From assembly GCA_038087015.1 (NCBI GenBank), contig JASBNA010000004.1, positions 1,054,001 to 1,118,000 of the forward strand: 64,000 nt of DNA, read 5' to 3'. The notes below the pieces were generated by a model, which searched no databases, had not been told where the DNA came from, and was given only the letters and a program-made list of their open reading frames with translations. The translations under genes and the position numbers were made by a program. Source of the stretch: Cerrena zonata (taxonomy: Eukaryota > Basidiomycota > Agaricomycetes > Polyporales > Cerrenaceae). Positions within the stretch are counted from its first letter, which is position 1. Each line of letters starts with the position of its first letter. Below are positions 1 through 10,874 of the stretch, piece by piece.

Positions 1-1854
1 CCCATACCCATACCTAGGTTATTGATTATACTCCCATTCAATGATGGTAATGTAGGTACGAAATGTGTACAAACCGTAGCGAATGCAACCGTAGCATATT
101 GCACATGCTGCGCTTGGAGGGTTAACTGAAGTTCCAACGGTATGGAGCCCGATGATTCGAATGTCGAGAACATCTATTGACCGTATGAGCGAGAGGAGTG
201 AGGCGGCAAAGGATGCCTCTTGAAGATACCCAGGATATACTATACAGAAGTTTTGGGTTTCAGCGGGAACATTCGGATGGCCCTGCTGCCAACAGCCTAT
301 ATCTCTGAATGACTAATTACCGCCACTCAGTAATGATACTGAACCCCTGACCCCGTGAAGCGCGGCGGCGAGGTCGAGAAGATACAGCCTAAAGTTCAGA
401 CATGTTAAGAATGATAGAACCGAAGGTTACAGTTGCCGTCATTCAGAGTTTTCTAGCTTTCCAGGGAGCGCTGAGTGTTCATCTGACACGGAAGAGATGG
501 TTCAGACGCTGATTTCATTGCACATCGGAACCCGTACGATTGTGAATCCGCTTTATAACTTCGTCGTTCTGACATAGCTATTTGAGAAAACACTGCTCGT
601 CGCTGCATACGTTGAATGGAGCTGCTGAAAGGAAGTTCAGTAGGATGGCAAACTCAGAACTCGTAGAAAACGAGTATACCCATATGTACTGGTAGTAGAT
701 GAGGATGAGATACCAGGTCATTCCGATCATCACCCATGGGGTAATCAACGTGAATTACACGTTTCGACGAGCCTCGCCTGCGCCCAAACAATGTTACGTG
801 AAGGATCTATTAGTCTTAGTCCATGCGTCGACCCGTGTGCGTCTCGAAAGAGGTATGCAGCACTTTGGCTATGTCCCAATCGGAGGTAGAAAACATATTC
901 CTAGCCATGGACTCCGGAAGCTGCGAGTAGCGAACCATGTCAATGGCAAGTTTATATGACGCCCAATTCCTGTAACCTAGACACACATCAGATGAACAGC
1001 GAAGATTCCGCAATAGGCCAGCGGGGCGGCAGTCAAGTAAAACAACATTGACATCATTGTCTTACTCATGACTACCGCCATGGGAGGGTACACAATTACA
1101 GCCTCGGATGCTCGGTCAGTCATTGTCATTCCAGCATCATGTTTACTAACATGCAGGTAATAAACATGAATTTGGCCGCTTTGCAATATGACTCGAAAAG
1201 CATAACCAAGAATGGTTGTTTCTCTGCCGAGGAAGTGGTTGATATTAGGTTAACGCTCGTGTCAAACCAATGTCATACCGGATGCGATTTCAAATCATCT
1301 TCCTAGCGTCAGGATGATTCGTGGTCCATGTCAACTTTTTCTTAGCCGCATCTCAATGTGGGTCCACACCAATACCATCAAGATAGTAGTACTTTAGGGT
1401 TGTAACTGCCTGGAGCCATCTGATACTAATAAGTGTTAAACTCGGTGAGTCGTCGATCATTGAGTTTCTGGCCGGTAGATAAAGTCATATTGATTATCGT
1501 GCGCTGTAGGAAAGTTCCGCTGCGTCGTGGTGCAGATGAACACGAATCGCCTTGTATAGCGAAATCAGCGTAAAAAAGGATGAGAAAGGAAGCTATGCAT
1601 CGAAGCTTAGCTCAACTTCACTTATACCCTCGAGGAAAACCCTACACTGTTCAATCATAATGATCACGATGAAGTAAACTCACTTTAATACGCCGAGCAC
1701 TATATCCGACAACGGATGAGTGTCATGAGTATATTTATTCATGGTATCCAAGAGTGGTGGTTGTGCTATGAGCTCTGTCTGAGTAGATTAATGAGTACTA
1801 AGCACGACTGGTTTTATTTCGAAGGAGATGGTAAGACTCACACAAATATGTGTC
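1..1854. other. Intergenic, no supported gene
   Basis: This stretch holds only short open frames (under 95 codons) on both strands. None is bounded by believable splice sites or shows a recognisable motif. I saw no long terminal repeat, terminal inverted repeat or transposase-like frame. It lies downstream of the unknown four-exon gene on the minus strand and probably includes its 3' flank. Confidence 0.5.
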
Positions 1855-2964
1855 TTAGTCGATACCAAGTGCGCGATGCATCCATCTGGCATCGTTACCT
1901 TCCACATCATCCATTATACGCGAGACGAGATCCGTGTTGTGAATCTTGTAGGTATCGAAGTAGAGATAATAGTATCTCAGGTATTCCAATGTGAGCCACA
2001 CGGCACATGATGACAGCCCGCATATTGATGAAACACGCGAGAGCCATAAACGATTTGAGAAAAGTCGTAAGCAGACTGAGGTGTCAAAAGCAAGGCCTGC
2101 AGTCGTTCTTATAGCCTTTAGTGAAGGCAAAATTTTAGCAAACCCCTGCTGTATCGTTCAGTATCCAATGACATAGTAACTCACGCGACCAGAGGTGGTA
2201 ATGGAATCGTTGCCGTCACTGATACATGTCGCCAAATGGGATAGGCATATATCAATTTCGAGAGGAGTAAGTTGTTGGTCCCTCGTCAAGTGTTTAAGTA
2301 CCGAATGATGGATCATATGCCAACTTAACACCCAATGGAACTCATTGTACCATAACTCTCGCAAACTGTTTGCTATGCGTTTAGTGACAGCTGTGCGGAT
2401 TGATCACTTGTTGTTAAAAAAATGCTGATGGTGACGTAAAATATTAACTTACTATCGTCAAGCTCAAGACCCTTTCGCATCGCCCGATAAAACGCAATTA
2501 CCTCGGGGTTCGTGGGTGGAAACTTTATAGCTGCAGTACCAAGACGGCAGCGCGTACCATAAGCGTATAGACTTTGGAGCGGGGGGTTTTCGATCCGTTT
2601 TGCTATCAACCTCCCTTCGATGTCGGCAGAGAAACAATTATACGTCGCCATGCTGAACAAAGAACCCAGCCATAGTCGCTTAACGCGCAAGTTTGATGGT
2701 CGAACGAAATACTTAAGAGAATAGCAACCAACGAGGCCAATCGCTCCTACAGTGCACCCCAGCCGGATGGCAAATGGACTGCCGAGGAAGTCCGAAAGCT
2801 AGAAGTAGAATAGGTGACATCGGAAGAGTGTAAACACAGTTATAGCTTACACGGGTGCTTTGTACTGTGTTAAGATCGCTTAGTTTGTCCTGAGAGAAGT
2901 CCCCTATCACATCACGAAGAGAACCAATAGTCTCTGGCTCATCCTCCGAGTCAAGCTTGGTCAT
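1855..2964 (-). CDS. Unknown four-exon protein, possible membrane segment
   Basis: I do not recognise this protein. Four exons (2964-2851, 2798-2453, 2390-2185, 2145-1855) join with GT...AG introns of 52, 62 and 39 bases and every phase matches, giving 318 residues. The start ATG was chosen because it begins a hydrophilic acidic segment (MTKLDSEDEPETIG). The second exon encodes a hydrophobic stretch around residues 40-60 (FAIRLGCTVGAIGLVGCY) that could be a transmembrane helix, followed by a basic, mixed region. The third exon is rich in aromatic and His residues (HWVLSWHMIHH). The fourth contains Cys/Leu-rich and Tyr-rich segments. The codon pattern and clean splice sites suggest a real gene. 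The last exon is the least certain; the true end may differ. No function is claimed. Confidence 0.42.
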
Positions 2965-3221
2965 ATTAGTAGGAAAGAATCTGACTGGCAAACAAATCAG
3001 AGAGAGAGAAGATACAACCGCAAGTCGGAGGCGTGGAAATAGTGTCACTACCACTGTTGGGACGATCGATCTCGATCTCACCGATTGCACTAGAAAGATA
3101 TCACCAATCTCTCCACTTCCACTTTCAGTAACACATCTATCATAACGACAGATTCGTTTGTATGTTAACCTAGTACCCTTAGTGTGTAAACTTTACAAGA
3201 AATGAAGCTTTCGCAATCACG

Positions 3222-5810
3222 TCAGTTCTCCACATTGTCTCCAGATATATCCGGACCATGTCTGTCCGCGTCACTTGGTATCCGTTCCTCCTCCTCGCCA
3301 CTTTCTTCTCTATGAGGTGAGACCCTTCCTTTCCCTTCACTCCTGCCTACGGGTGCCTTGACACGTCTGACTAAATCAGTATCGGAGGCACTTAGATTCT
3401 GACGTTGTCTTGTACGACTAGAACTTCTTCCTCTTTGTTTCTTATGAGAAACGAGGGCACTGAGAGAAGTGACAAACGACGGGTTGCGAGAAGGGGGTTG
3501 ACTGTGAGAGCGTTCCTCTAATTCGAGCTTATCACTAGTAGGATCCGTGGTCGGGTCGGCCGAGGTAGGCAGATGTACAGCAGGAATGTCGAGGTTGGTG
3601 GTCGCACCAGGTCCACGGGATATCTTTCGCTTTGAGGGAGGATTGTAGTGAGCAAGGTGTGAATGACCCTCGGGATCGAACTCGTCATAGATTTCTTCGC
3701 CGATCAGTTCTATAAGTATATCTCCAGTTAGAAAGTGGTGTGCAAAATATTAGACATCGTCGTACCTTCAAGCACATCTTCAAGAGTGATAATACCAAGA
3801 GGCATGACCATTGGATCTAGGTTCTGTAAGAGCTACAGACGAGATGTTAGATGGCATTCCAAAACGGTGCTGAATGACATCTCACCTCTTCAGCACCGTC
3901 CTTGAGAAGAACCGCATCATCAGGCATACTCTGCTCCCTCCCAGCGATAGATATCTTCTCCCAAGTAGTCTTGACAGGTACTTTGTCGGGATCGCCTTCA
4001 GAAGATCTCTCAGTCTGCCCATCACCTTTCTCCAGGTCAAGGTTCTTATTCGACTTCTTCTTACTCTTACGACGTCTACCCCACTTGCGCTTCTTGGAAT
4101 GCCCACCATTCAGAGTACCCTCCTGGGAACTTCCGTCAGTTGACGCTGTGGCGTCGACATCTACCTCGTCATCCGATGATTCACTGGAAGAACTATCACC
4201 CATTCCGACACGTTCCTTGAGGCGTCGTGTAAGTCCTTTCTTGACTTCTTGTTTCACACTGGCAGCTTTCTCGTAACTCATGCGGGAGACTACAGCCATA
4301 TGGGAACGACCTTCTTGAAACTTGTCTAGCATTTGGAGCAAGGAGAAGTTACTCGGGACTGAAGGCAGAGCATTGAGAGGCAACGTGCTGATAGGGGTAG
4401 CATCTACAGGTAACGGTCAGCTTTGTTTAATGCTTTGAACTGGATGTACTGACCCTTAGGATCGAGCATAAGACACTATCAGGAGTGGTACGTCAGCTTT
4501 GAAAAGGCGCTATGGTCCAATACAATGACGTACTTGTTTCACGAGAAATACGCCTATGATCTTCTTCACCACACGAGGTTTGATGGTTGTGCTAGTGCTC
4601 TCGCGATCGCTTTGAGGTCCACCGATTAGGGGTAATTCAACCTCTTCATAAATAGGAATACGTGAATGTCCAGTGTCGTAGATTCGTTTCATTGTATCAT
4701 GATCCAATTTGTCATATTTGTTCAACATGAATACTTTGTTGATAGGGGTCATAGCTTGTCGTACAACCTATAAGAGAAGTTTGATATAGTGCGGTTGCGA
4801 TATAGGTAAACGACGACATACCTTCTCCTGAAGATCTAGCGTGGCACCAATAATCGTAACGGTGTCAGTTTTTAAGTCACCTCCGAACTCTCCGTTCGAA
4901 GAGTGCATGGCAATGAGTTCCTTTAGCTCTAGAGCCTTGGAGTGAGCGATAAAGAAAGGAAAGTTAGTTGGTATCTCGTACCTGCTCGTCGATACATGAT
5001 ACCATGATGGGAACCGAGAATTAATTCTAGGAATTTAGCGACAGGCCATGAAATAATTCCCTACACGCCCGTCATTGACGTTAGCAACATACGTGTGTCA
5101 CTAGAAATATGGATGCCTACCAGAGCGAATATCAAGATTCTCACAAACCACGCCATGTTGGCACCGATAGCAAGTCCATACCGGGTACATACTGATTGAG
5201 GTATGATTTCCGCGAAGCTAAACAAGAGTACCGCTCAGGTCAATGACGTCTGTTACGTTAGGAGTGACATCATTTACTTACATGACAATCAAGGCGGTAC
5301 TAGCCACAACACCAGCAGGACCACCCAACAAAGGGTCGAATATGACAGGGAGCGTTTCGTTCGCAATCATGTTGGCCAAAATGAGCGTGATGAGCAGCAA
5401 GTGGCCATTCTTGCGAATAGGTTGGATCTTCCGAGCATACTCTTTCTGTTTACTGGATGATACGGATCGATCAGCAAGATATATATACGCATAATTATGA
5501 CGACTCACGGAGTGCCACTGATGCTCAGAACATGGAGCTGAGTCTCGTCCAAACTCATATACCCCAAAGTCAGGCCAGCAAATAGACCTGACAAGAGCAC
5601 AAGGATTGGGATCAAGATTCCATAGATCACTTTCCTGCTTGCTGGTAGCTCTTCTGCCCTTTTCCTCAGGACATGATGTTCGGCGTCGGTAGTGTTGTAA
5701 TTGAAAAGGCGGCTGGCAACTTTGGGAGCTTGGTTAACGATAAATGATGCTATAGGATATAGTAGCCTAGAGCCGCGAGCGTTTGGACTTCGTATAAGAG
5801 GGGGTACCAT
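3222..5810 (-). CDS. MAM3: CNNM/Mam3-type transporter (DUF21 plus CBS domains)
   Basis: This is an integral membrane protein of the CNNM/CorC (ancient conserved domain) family, implicated in Mg2+/metal homeostasis; yeast Mam3 is vacuolar. Ten exons join in frame (5810-5509, 5452-5282, 5217-5121, 5060-4982, 4928-4822, 4767-4534, 4475-4454, 4403-3886, 3832-3766, 3721-3222), giving 698 residues. The N-terminal DUF21 domain has about four hydrophobic helices, including ILVLLSGLFAGLTLGYMSLD, LITLILANMIANETLP, STALIVIFAEIIPQS and ANMAWFVRILIFAL. The CBS pair follows: VVRQAMTPINKVFML, GHSRIPIYEE, FLVKQ, the MAVVSR segment and MPLGIITLEDVLEELIGEEI. An acidic/Lys-rich loop interrupts the second CBS (DSSSSESSDDEVDVD, then KKRKWGRRRKSKKKS). 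The C-terminal tail is Ser/Arg-rich. One exon is only 22 bases. The start is the first ATG in the open frame; an upstream exon is possible. Confidence 0.85.
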
Positions 5811-6142
5811 GCAGTAGAATAGGAGTTGTCTTGGGCAGTGATGACAAGAGCGGAACAAGATACTTGGCGACGGTTGCAAAGTGTGGGGAACAAGTAGCTG
5901 CGAGGGCCCAGCTTATGAGGTCAGCGCGCGTGGCGTCACACCACCTTTTAGGAAATTAAAATCGCGGTAAGTCGGTTACCTCATCAAGACGTTTCGGCGA
6001 CTGGCTTCGGACGCAGTTCAATCTTGCATTGCCTCGACATCTCACAGTCAGCCAACTGAGTTTTAATTTTTATTGTCAGTAAGATTCAATAGAGTATAGC
6101 TTTGCGGAAATTGTCAGGAGATGCGACGGACATGCCGTGCCA
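5811..6142. other. Intergenic between MAM3 start and MED1 end
   Basis: This 332-base gap is the 5' flank of the CNNM gene and the 3' flank of the MED1-like gene, both on the minus strand. The open frame of the first CNNM exon extends about 70 bases into it without an ATG. I see no other element. Confidence 0.5.
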
Positions 6143-8517
6143 CTATGAATAACCGTGCGCTTTGACCCAAATCCTACCAGGCAAACTGAACAGCCCCCCT
6201 CGCCTGCACACCTCTTCCAAACCTTCTGTATTCAAATCCGCCCCCATCGCTCCGTTTATCCTCACCGCAGTACCCCGAGGTCGACCAGGATCATAGACGA
6301 CAGAGGTCTCGACTAATCCTGTGATAGGTGGACGCTCTGGAGATGTCATCACAATCTTACTGCGCCGGGGGGTTGGTAGACTGGCGTCCATGGTCTGAGG
6401 ATGATCCTCCATTATGTATACGTTGACCGGAATTCGTCTTGGCGTGACCGTACCTGCGGTTAATAGGGTTAAGATAAGAACGCACCGCATTGTTAACATT
6501 TCAATGAAGTTTACCTCTGAGTACTGCCTCCAGGTCTTCGGCCGTTGCGTCAACGCTATCCGCATCATCGAACCCATCGAATTCATCGGCCTCCGGAGTC
6601 CATTGACATCCTCGTAGTATTTCGTTTATCCAACACTGTTCCTTGACAATCTGTAATAGGATACAATGAGACAGTAGAATGGTGTCATTCAACCAGATAC
6701 AATTACCTCAAGTATTCCCCATATCTGTTTGACGCTTTGTACGGGGATTCGTTCTAGAACAAAGCCTGACTCATTGTGTTTAGTGAGACGCAATAGTAAT
6801 GAAGGATGAGAAGACGTCGGGGAGTTCTGAGTACGTGCGACAGTGAATAGACGTAATCGACATACGCAACAACAACTCACATAAACACAGGTATATCGGC
6901 CTGATGTGCGACTATCCGGGTTAACCTAAAGGGCTTTTTTTTAATGACAGAAACTGCAACAGTTACAAATAAGACTCACGATGAGATCGACCCAATTTCT
7001 AAGTGGAGTATTTACAACCTGTACCGGTTCAAGATCCTCCAAGGAGCCCAGAGGGTTCAATATATTTTCAATATCCCTCATCATCGATTGGCTCATGATG
7101 ACACCAGGGTACTTCCCTCCCTCCGTAAAGTCTAAATACCACTTGTGAACTTTCCCGGCCTCCGGGGAATCATTGGGCTCCATGGCTTCAGGCAGTGTGG
7201 CGTCTAGTTTGGTCCCGTCTGGTTCTAAATAGAAACTGGGTCTGCCTTGCAGTGCTTGCATACCTGAGTCGATAGGGAGGGATGGGATAGAGGACGAAGC
7301 CAGTAAGAGGGTGGCGACCGTCGTTCCAGCTGGGCGTGGATGTGAAATGATCCGCTCTCGAAGTGTGGTAAGTGGTATATCCAAAGAGGGTACGGCAGGG
7401 CTGGATACACTGGGGACTGGGGCACGGAGAAGAGTCAGGTATGAGAGCGGAGAAAGATGGACTAGGAACGATATCGCAGGAGCTGTGAGATAAGGTAGAG
7501 GAAGCGAATGGCCGCGGAGGAGAAGAATATCGAGCGGAGCTGTTGCTCTTGAAAGCTCGCTAATAGAAGGTAAGTGAGTTGAGCTGAGCGACACAATTTG
7601 TACTTACGAGGCAACCCTCTCAGCTTCCTTGGTCGCGAATGGCTCAAGAATATCAGCGACTAAGCGGTCGATTCCATTGAACCATCGTAGTCCGTTATCG
7701 CCTTCCCGCGCAGCCAGCTGGTCCTGCTTCATGAGGTATTTCATGTGATCAGCGATGAGCGAACCTAGCCTTGCAGCCTCCATGATGTTCTGACTCTCTT
7801 CATCTTTTTGCACCTCCACAACAAATCTTCTCAAACAATCTGTCAAAAAGCTATCCAATGACGCAGAGCCAGCGATGTTACTTGTGTTTGCGGGGCCATT
7901 TGGTACCGCGTAGGAAGTCTTCACATGCGTAACCCCTAGGATAGGGACTGCTTCATTTGATTGACCAATCGAGAAATCGATGTCCATGACGAGAACTTTT
8001 CCACCGAAGAGGGCAGATACATGTCCATTCTTCGCATCATCTTTGAATGTTTCCATCCCAGCATCTTTCGCCCAGGTCTCAATACGGGAGATACACCATT
8101 CAACCATTTGCGTTCGATCGAGGGGAATGTCCTCGCCATAACTGACTTGTCTATCTTTTCCTAGCGCTTTTACGATCTGATGCATATGTTGCTCCGACTA
8201 TCCTGATGCAAGCGTAAGAATATAAAGTGGTATATATACAGAAATATGCCGACCGTATACAGTTTATGAGCGGTGGAAGAGGATTCCCTAAGGGATGTAA
8301 GTAGTTTGGTATCTGTCATTGGCAAGGTGAGATACGCGTTCAGGCTTTCAGCAATAGAGCCAGTAAGATCTACAAGACCCCTAAGAGAAGACAATGTAGC
8401 TTCTGGTGAAGCCGAGAAGGGATGCAAAGAGTGTTGCGGAAGTTCATGATTGGATCTGAAGTCTTGTAGAGCGGATTGCGCTGTCCTCGTTGAGCTAGAG
8501 GAAGATGTAGAAGCCAT
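6143..8517 (-). CDS. MED1: Mediator complex subunit 1-like protein
   Basis: This is probably a fungal Med1, a subunit of the Mediator middle module, which bridges activators and RNA polymerase II in the nucleus. Seven exons (8517-8254, 8197-7608, 7583-6980, 6925-6881, 6826-6707, 6650-6515, 6453-6143) join with matching phases to 689 residues. The assignment rests on recalled family pattern. It has a Ser-rich N-terminus with a Leu-rich helical segment, then RQVSYGEDIPLDRTQMVEWC, LFGGKVLVMDIDFSIG, the basic SLDSFLTDCLRRFVVEV helix and YLDFTEGGKYPGVIMSQSM. A C-terminal half follows with QIWGILEIVKEQCWINEIL. No catalytic motif is present, as expected. The start used is MASTSSSSSTRTAQS; an in-frame ATG 29 codons upstream (8604) is also open. 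The assignment is reasonable but not certain, because Med1 diverges fast in fungi. Confidence 0.62.
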
Positions 8518-9391
8518 AGTTTCGATGCAGGTTGATAGGACAGTTTGGGTAAGACTAACAAATACGACTGTTAGTCGATTAATTGCGGGCTTGTATTCGG
8601 ACATACAGTAACTTGAAAGCGAACACAGGAAAGTGTTAGCGTCGGTGGACTAAAAGCTGGATATCAGATCTTCAGACTTGAGGAAGCCCACCAGAAGATA
8701 TATGTGTGTAGTCAAGTTGTTAGTATGCAGTTGTGGTGAGTTACGATGGATGGTGGTGGTCGGTTTGAGTCAATAATTAGTCCATGGTGGTCCCGGTCAA
8801 TCATCAATCAATTTCCACGTGGGGGTGTTTCGTCTAGATTAGGAAATCGAGTAGGTCAAGCTGGCCTCCGACTCGGACTCGGTACTGCATTACTACTGTT
8901 TACTCCGGATCCCGACGCCAGTCTCGGTCTCGAGGAGCTGTTAACCCACTAATCACTGTGAGTCGTGTCATAGGTTCTCTATCGTTTCACATAGGGCTCC
9001 ATGATCTTATCAAGGTCAAGTGCAGATTAGTAATGAGGGCACATTGAACTATCCAGATGGGGAATCCGTCATACTTACCAGTTGTTAGTGTAGACACATT
9101 TCGATCACACGGCTATCACGGGTGTAAATGGGCCTGTCAAAGTGGGATAACTCAGCGGTTTACGGTCACAGGGGTCGCTTCGTCAGACTGTCAACAGCAA
9201 TCCTCCAACGGCTTTGATCGGAAGTGGGGACAGACTGTCTTGTTTAGGAACGTGCTGTGCCAGTTATACCACTGACACTTTGGAGATGTGGTGAGGAAAG
9301 GAATGGTATAAATATGGTGGATGGTTTGGGTGAGCCTATCGATACCTCTCACCTCAACAAATCGGTACTCAACTCCACTCAGTACAGCAAC
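8518..9391. other. Divergent promoter region of MED1 and the SDR gene
   Basis: This 874-base gap separates two genes transcribed away from each other. It holds a TATA-like site near the SDR gene (listed separately). No open frame in it has convincing coding character. Confidence 0.5.
9306..9313 (+). promoter_or_regulatory. TATA-like box upstream of SDR gene
   Basis: The sequence TATAAATA lies 79 bases upstream of the SDR start codon, a distance compatible with a core promoter and short leader. No transcript evidence is available. Confidence 0.4.
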
Positions 9392-10661
9392 ATGTCTCAA
9401 CAGCTTGTTTGGCTTATTACAGGCACTTCGTATGCGTTTTCCCATTATTGTATCGCTGCTATTATGCTGAATTAAAGTATTAGTTCTGGTTTCGGACGAG
9501 ATCTTGCTATAGCTGCCTTAAACCGCGGCGATAGAGTTATTGCTACAGCTCGTCACCGTTCTCTCTCCAAACTCATGGAATTAAAAGAGCAGGGTGCTGA
9601 TATCCTCGAACTGGACGCAACCTCCCCATTGGAAACACTTCATGGCGTTGCCAAACAAGCGGTTGCATTGCATGGACGTGTCGATGTTCTTGTGAATAAC
9701 GCAGGTCGGTTTTTGATCTCATTTATTTCGCTCGTAATACCTAACGCGCCATGTTTATAGGATACATCGAAGTCGGTGCACTCGAAGAAAATACGTACGT
9801 ATTTTTCCCATTGACTACATTTGCCTCATTCACATTCTCATGTCTTGTCAATCCTAGACCCGAAGAATCTTTCAACCAATTCAAGTGAGGAAGCTGTGCA
9901 ACTGGCATGTAGTAGTGAATGCTCATATGACGAATCTAGTACCAATGTTTTCGGGCCTCTGAATGTCAACCGGGCCTTCCTTCCATACATGCGTGAACGC
10001 AAGTCGGGAACTGTTGTCTGGATTGGTTCCATCGGTGGCTGGAGGTAAGTAGTGAAGCTATCGATATGCACGATTCCCTACTGACGTGTTTGAAAGAGGA
10101 GGGGCTGCAGCTGGCCTCTATGCTGCTACAAAGCACGCAGTCAGAGGTTCGCCATCTCTCCGTATTGTCTATGTTAATGCCAGAATATCTAACATCATAT
10201 CAGCTCTATCTGTGAGCCTACACGACGAAATCTCTCCACTCGGTCTCCGAAGTATCTGCTTCGAGCCAGGTTATTTCCGAACCAGTTTCTTGACAGCGGA
10301 CAACCGAGGTTCTGACAAGAGTCGTATTCCCGACTACAAGGATACCACGGACGCTGCGTTTGAACGATTCAATGGTATGGCTTCCGAACTGTTCCTCTAT
10401 AAATATCGAATCAGTACTGATTGATTATTGACGACGGCAGCTTATAGTCTCAAACAACCAGGAGATCCAAAGAAGGGTGTTAATGTAATGATTGACATCA
10501 TCAAAGGCGAAGGAGGTGCTACGGGAAGAGAATTCCCTACGGTTGTGGCTCTAGGAAGCGACTGCTACGAAGGTGTCAAAGCGATTTGCAACAAGACCTT
10601 GGAGAATTTAGAAGTTTGGAAAGACCTTAGTACCAGTACCGATTTCCCGAAGAATACCTAA
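9392..10661 (+). CDS. Short-chain dehydrogenase/reductase (classical SDR)
   Basis: This is a soluble NAD(P)(H)-dependent oxidoreductase with unknown substrate. Eight exons (9392-9429, 9484-9704, 9761-9794, 9858-9884, 9940-10044, 10097-10146, 10204-10374, 10441-10661) join in frame to 288 residues, a usual length for classical SDRs. The Rossmann dinucleotide motif TGTSSGFG is at residues 10-17. It is followed by ELDAT, VLVNNAG, NVFGPLNVNRAFLPYMR, the catalytic Ser in WIGSIGG and the YAATK catalytic Tyr/Lys. The C-terminal part has the family pattern RSICFEPGYFRTSF. The basic residues after the glycine motif (ATARHRS) favour NADP(H), by inference. Two exons are only 34 and 27 bases. The gene is transcribed away from MED1 and convergent with the RGG-protein gene, 213 bases away. 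Confidence 0.9.
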
Positions 10662-10874
10662 GGGTTTATTTTAATACCGGGTAGAAATTTCGAGACCTCC
10701 GTAACCTTGTCTGAATATGGTCATTGTTTTGGTAGCACGTTTCAAACATAAATCAAGATGAGCAAGACGATTGTGTTTCGTGTGAAAGAAGCAAACAACA
10801 ACAAGGAGCAAGTAAGAGTAAGTAGTGGTACAACCGCAAACGACAGTTCACAGTCCCTAAACAGCGTTACACTA

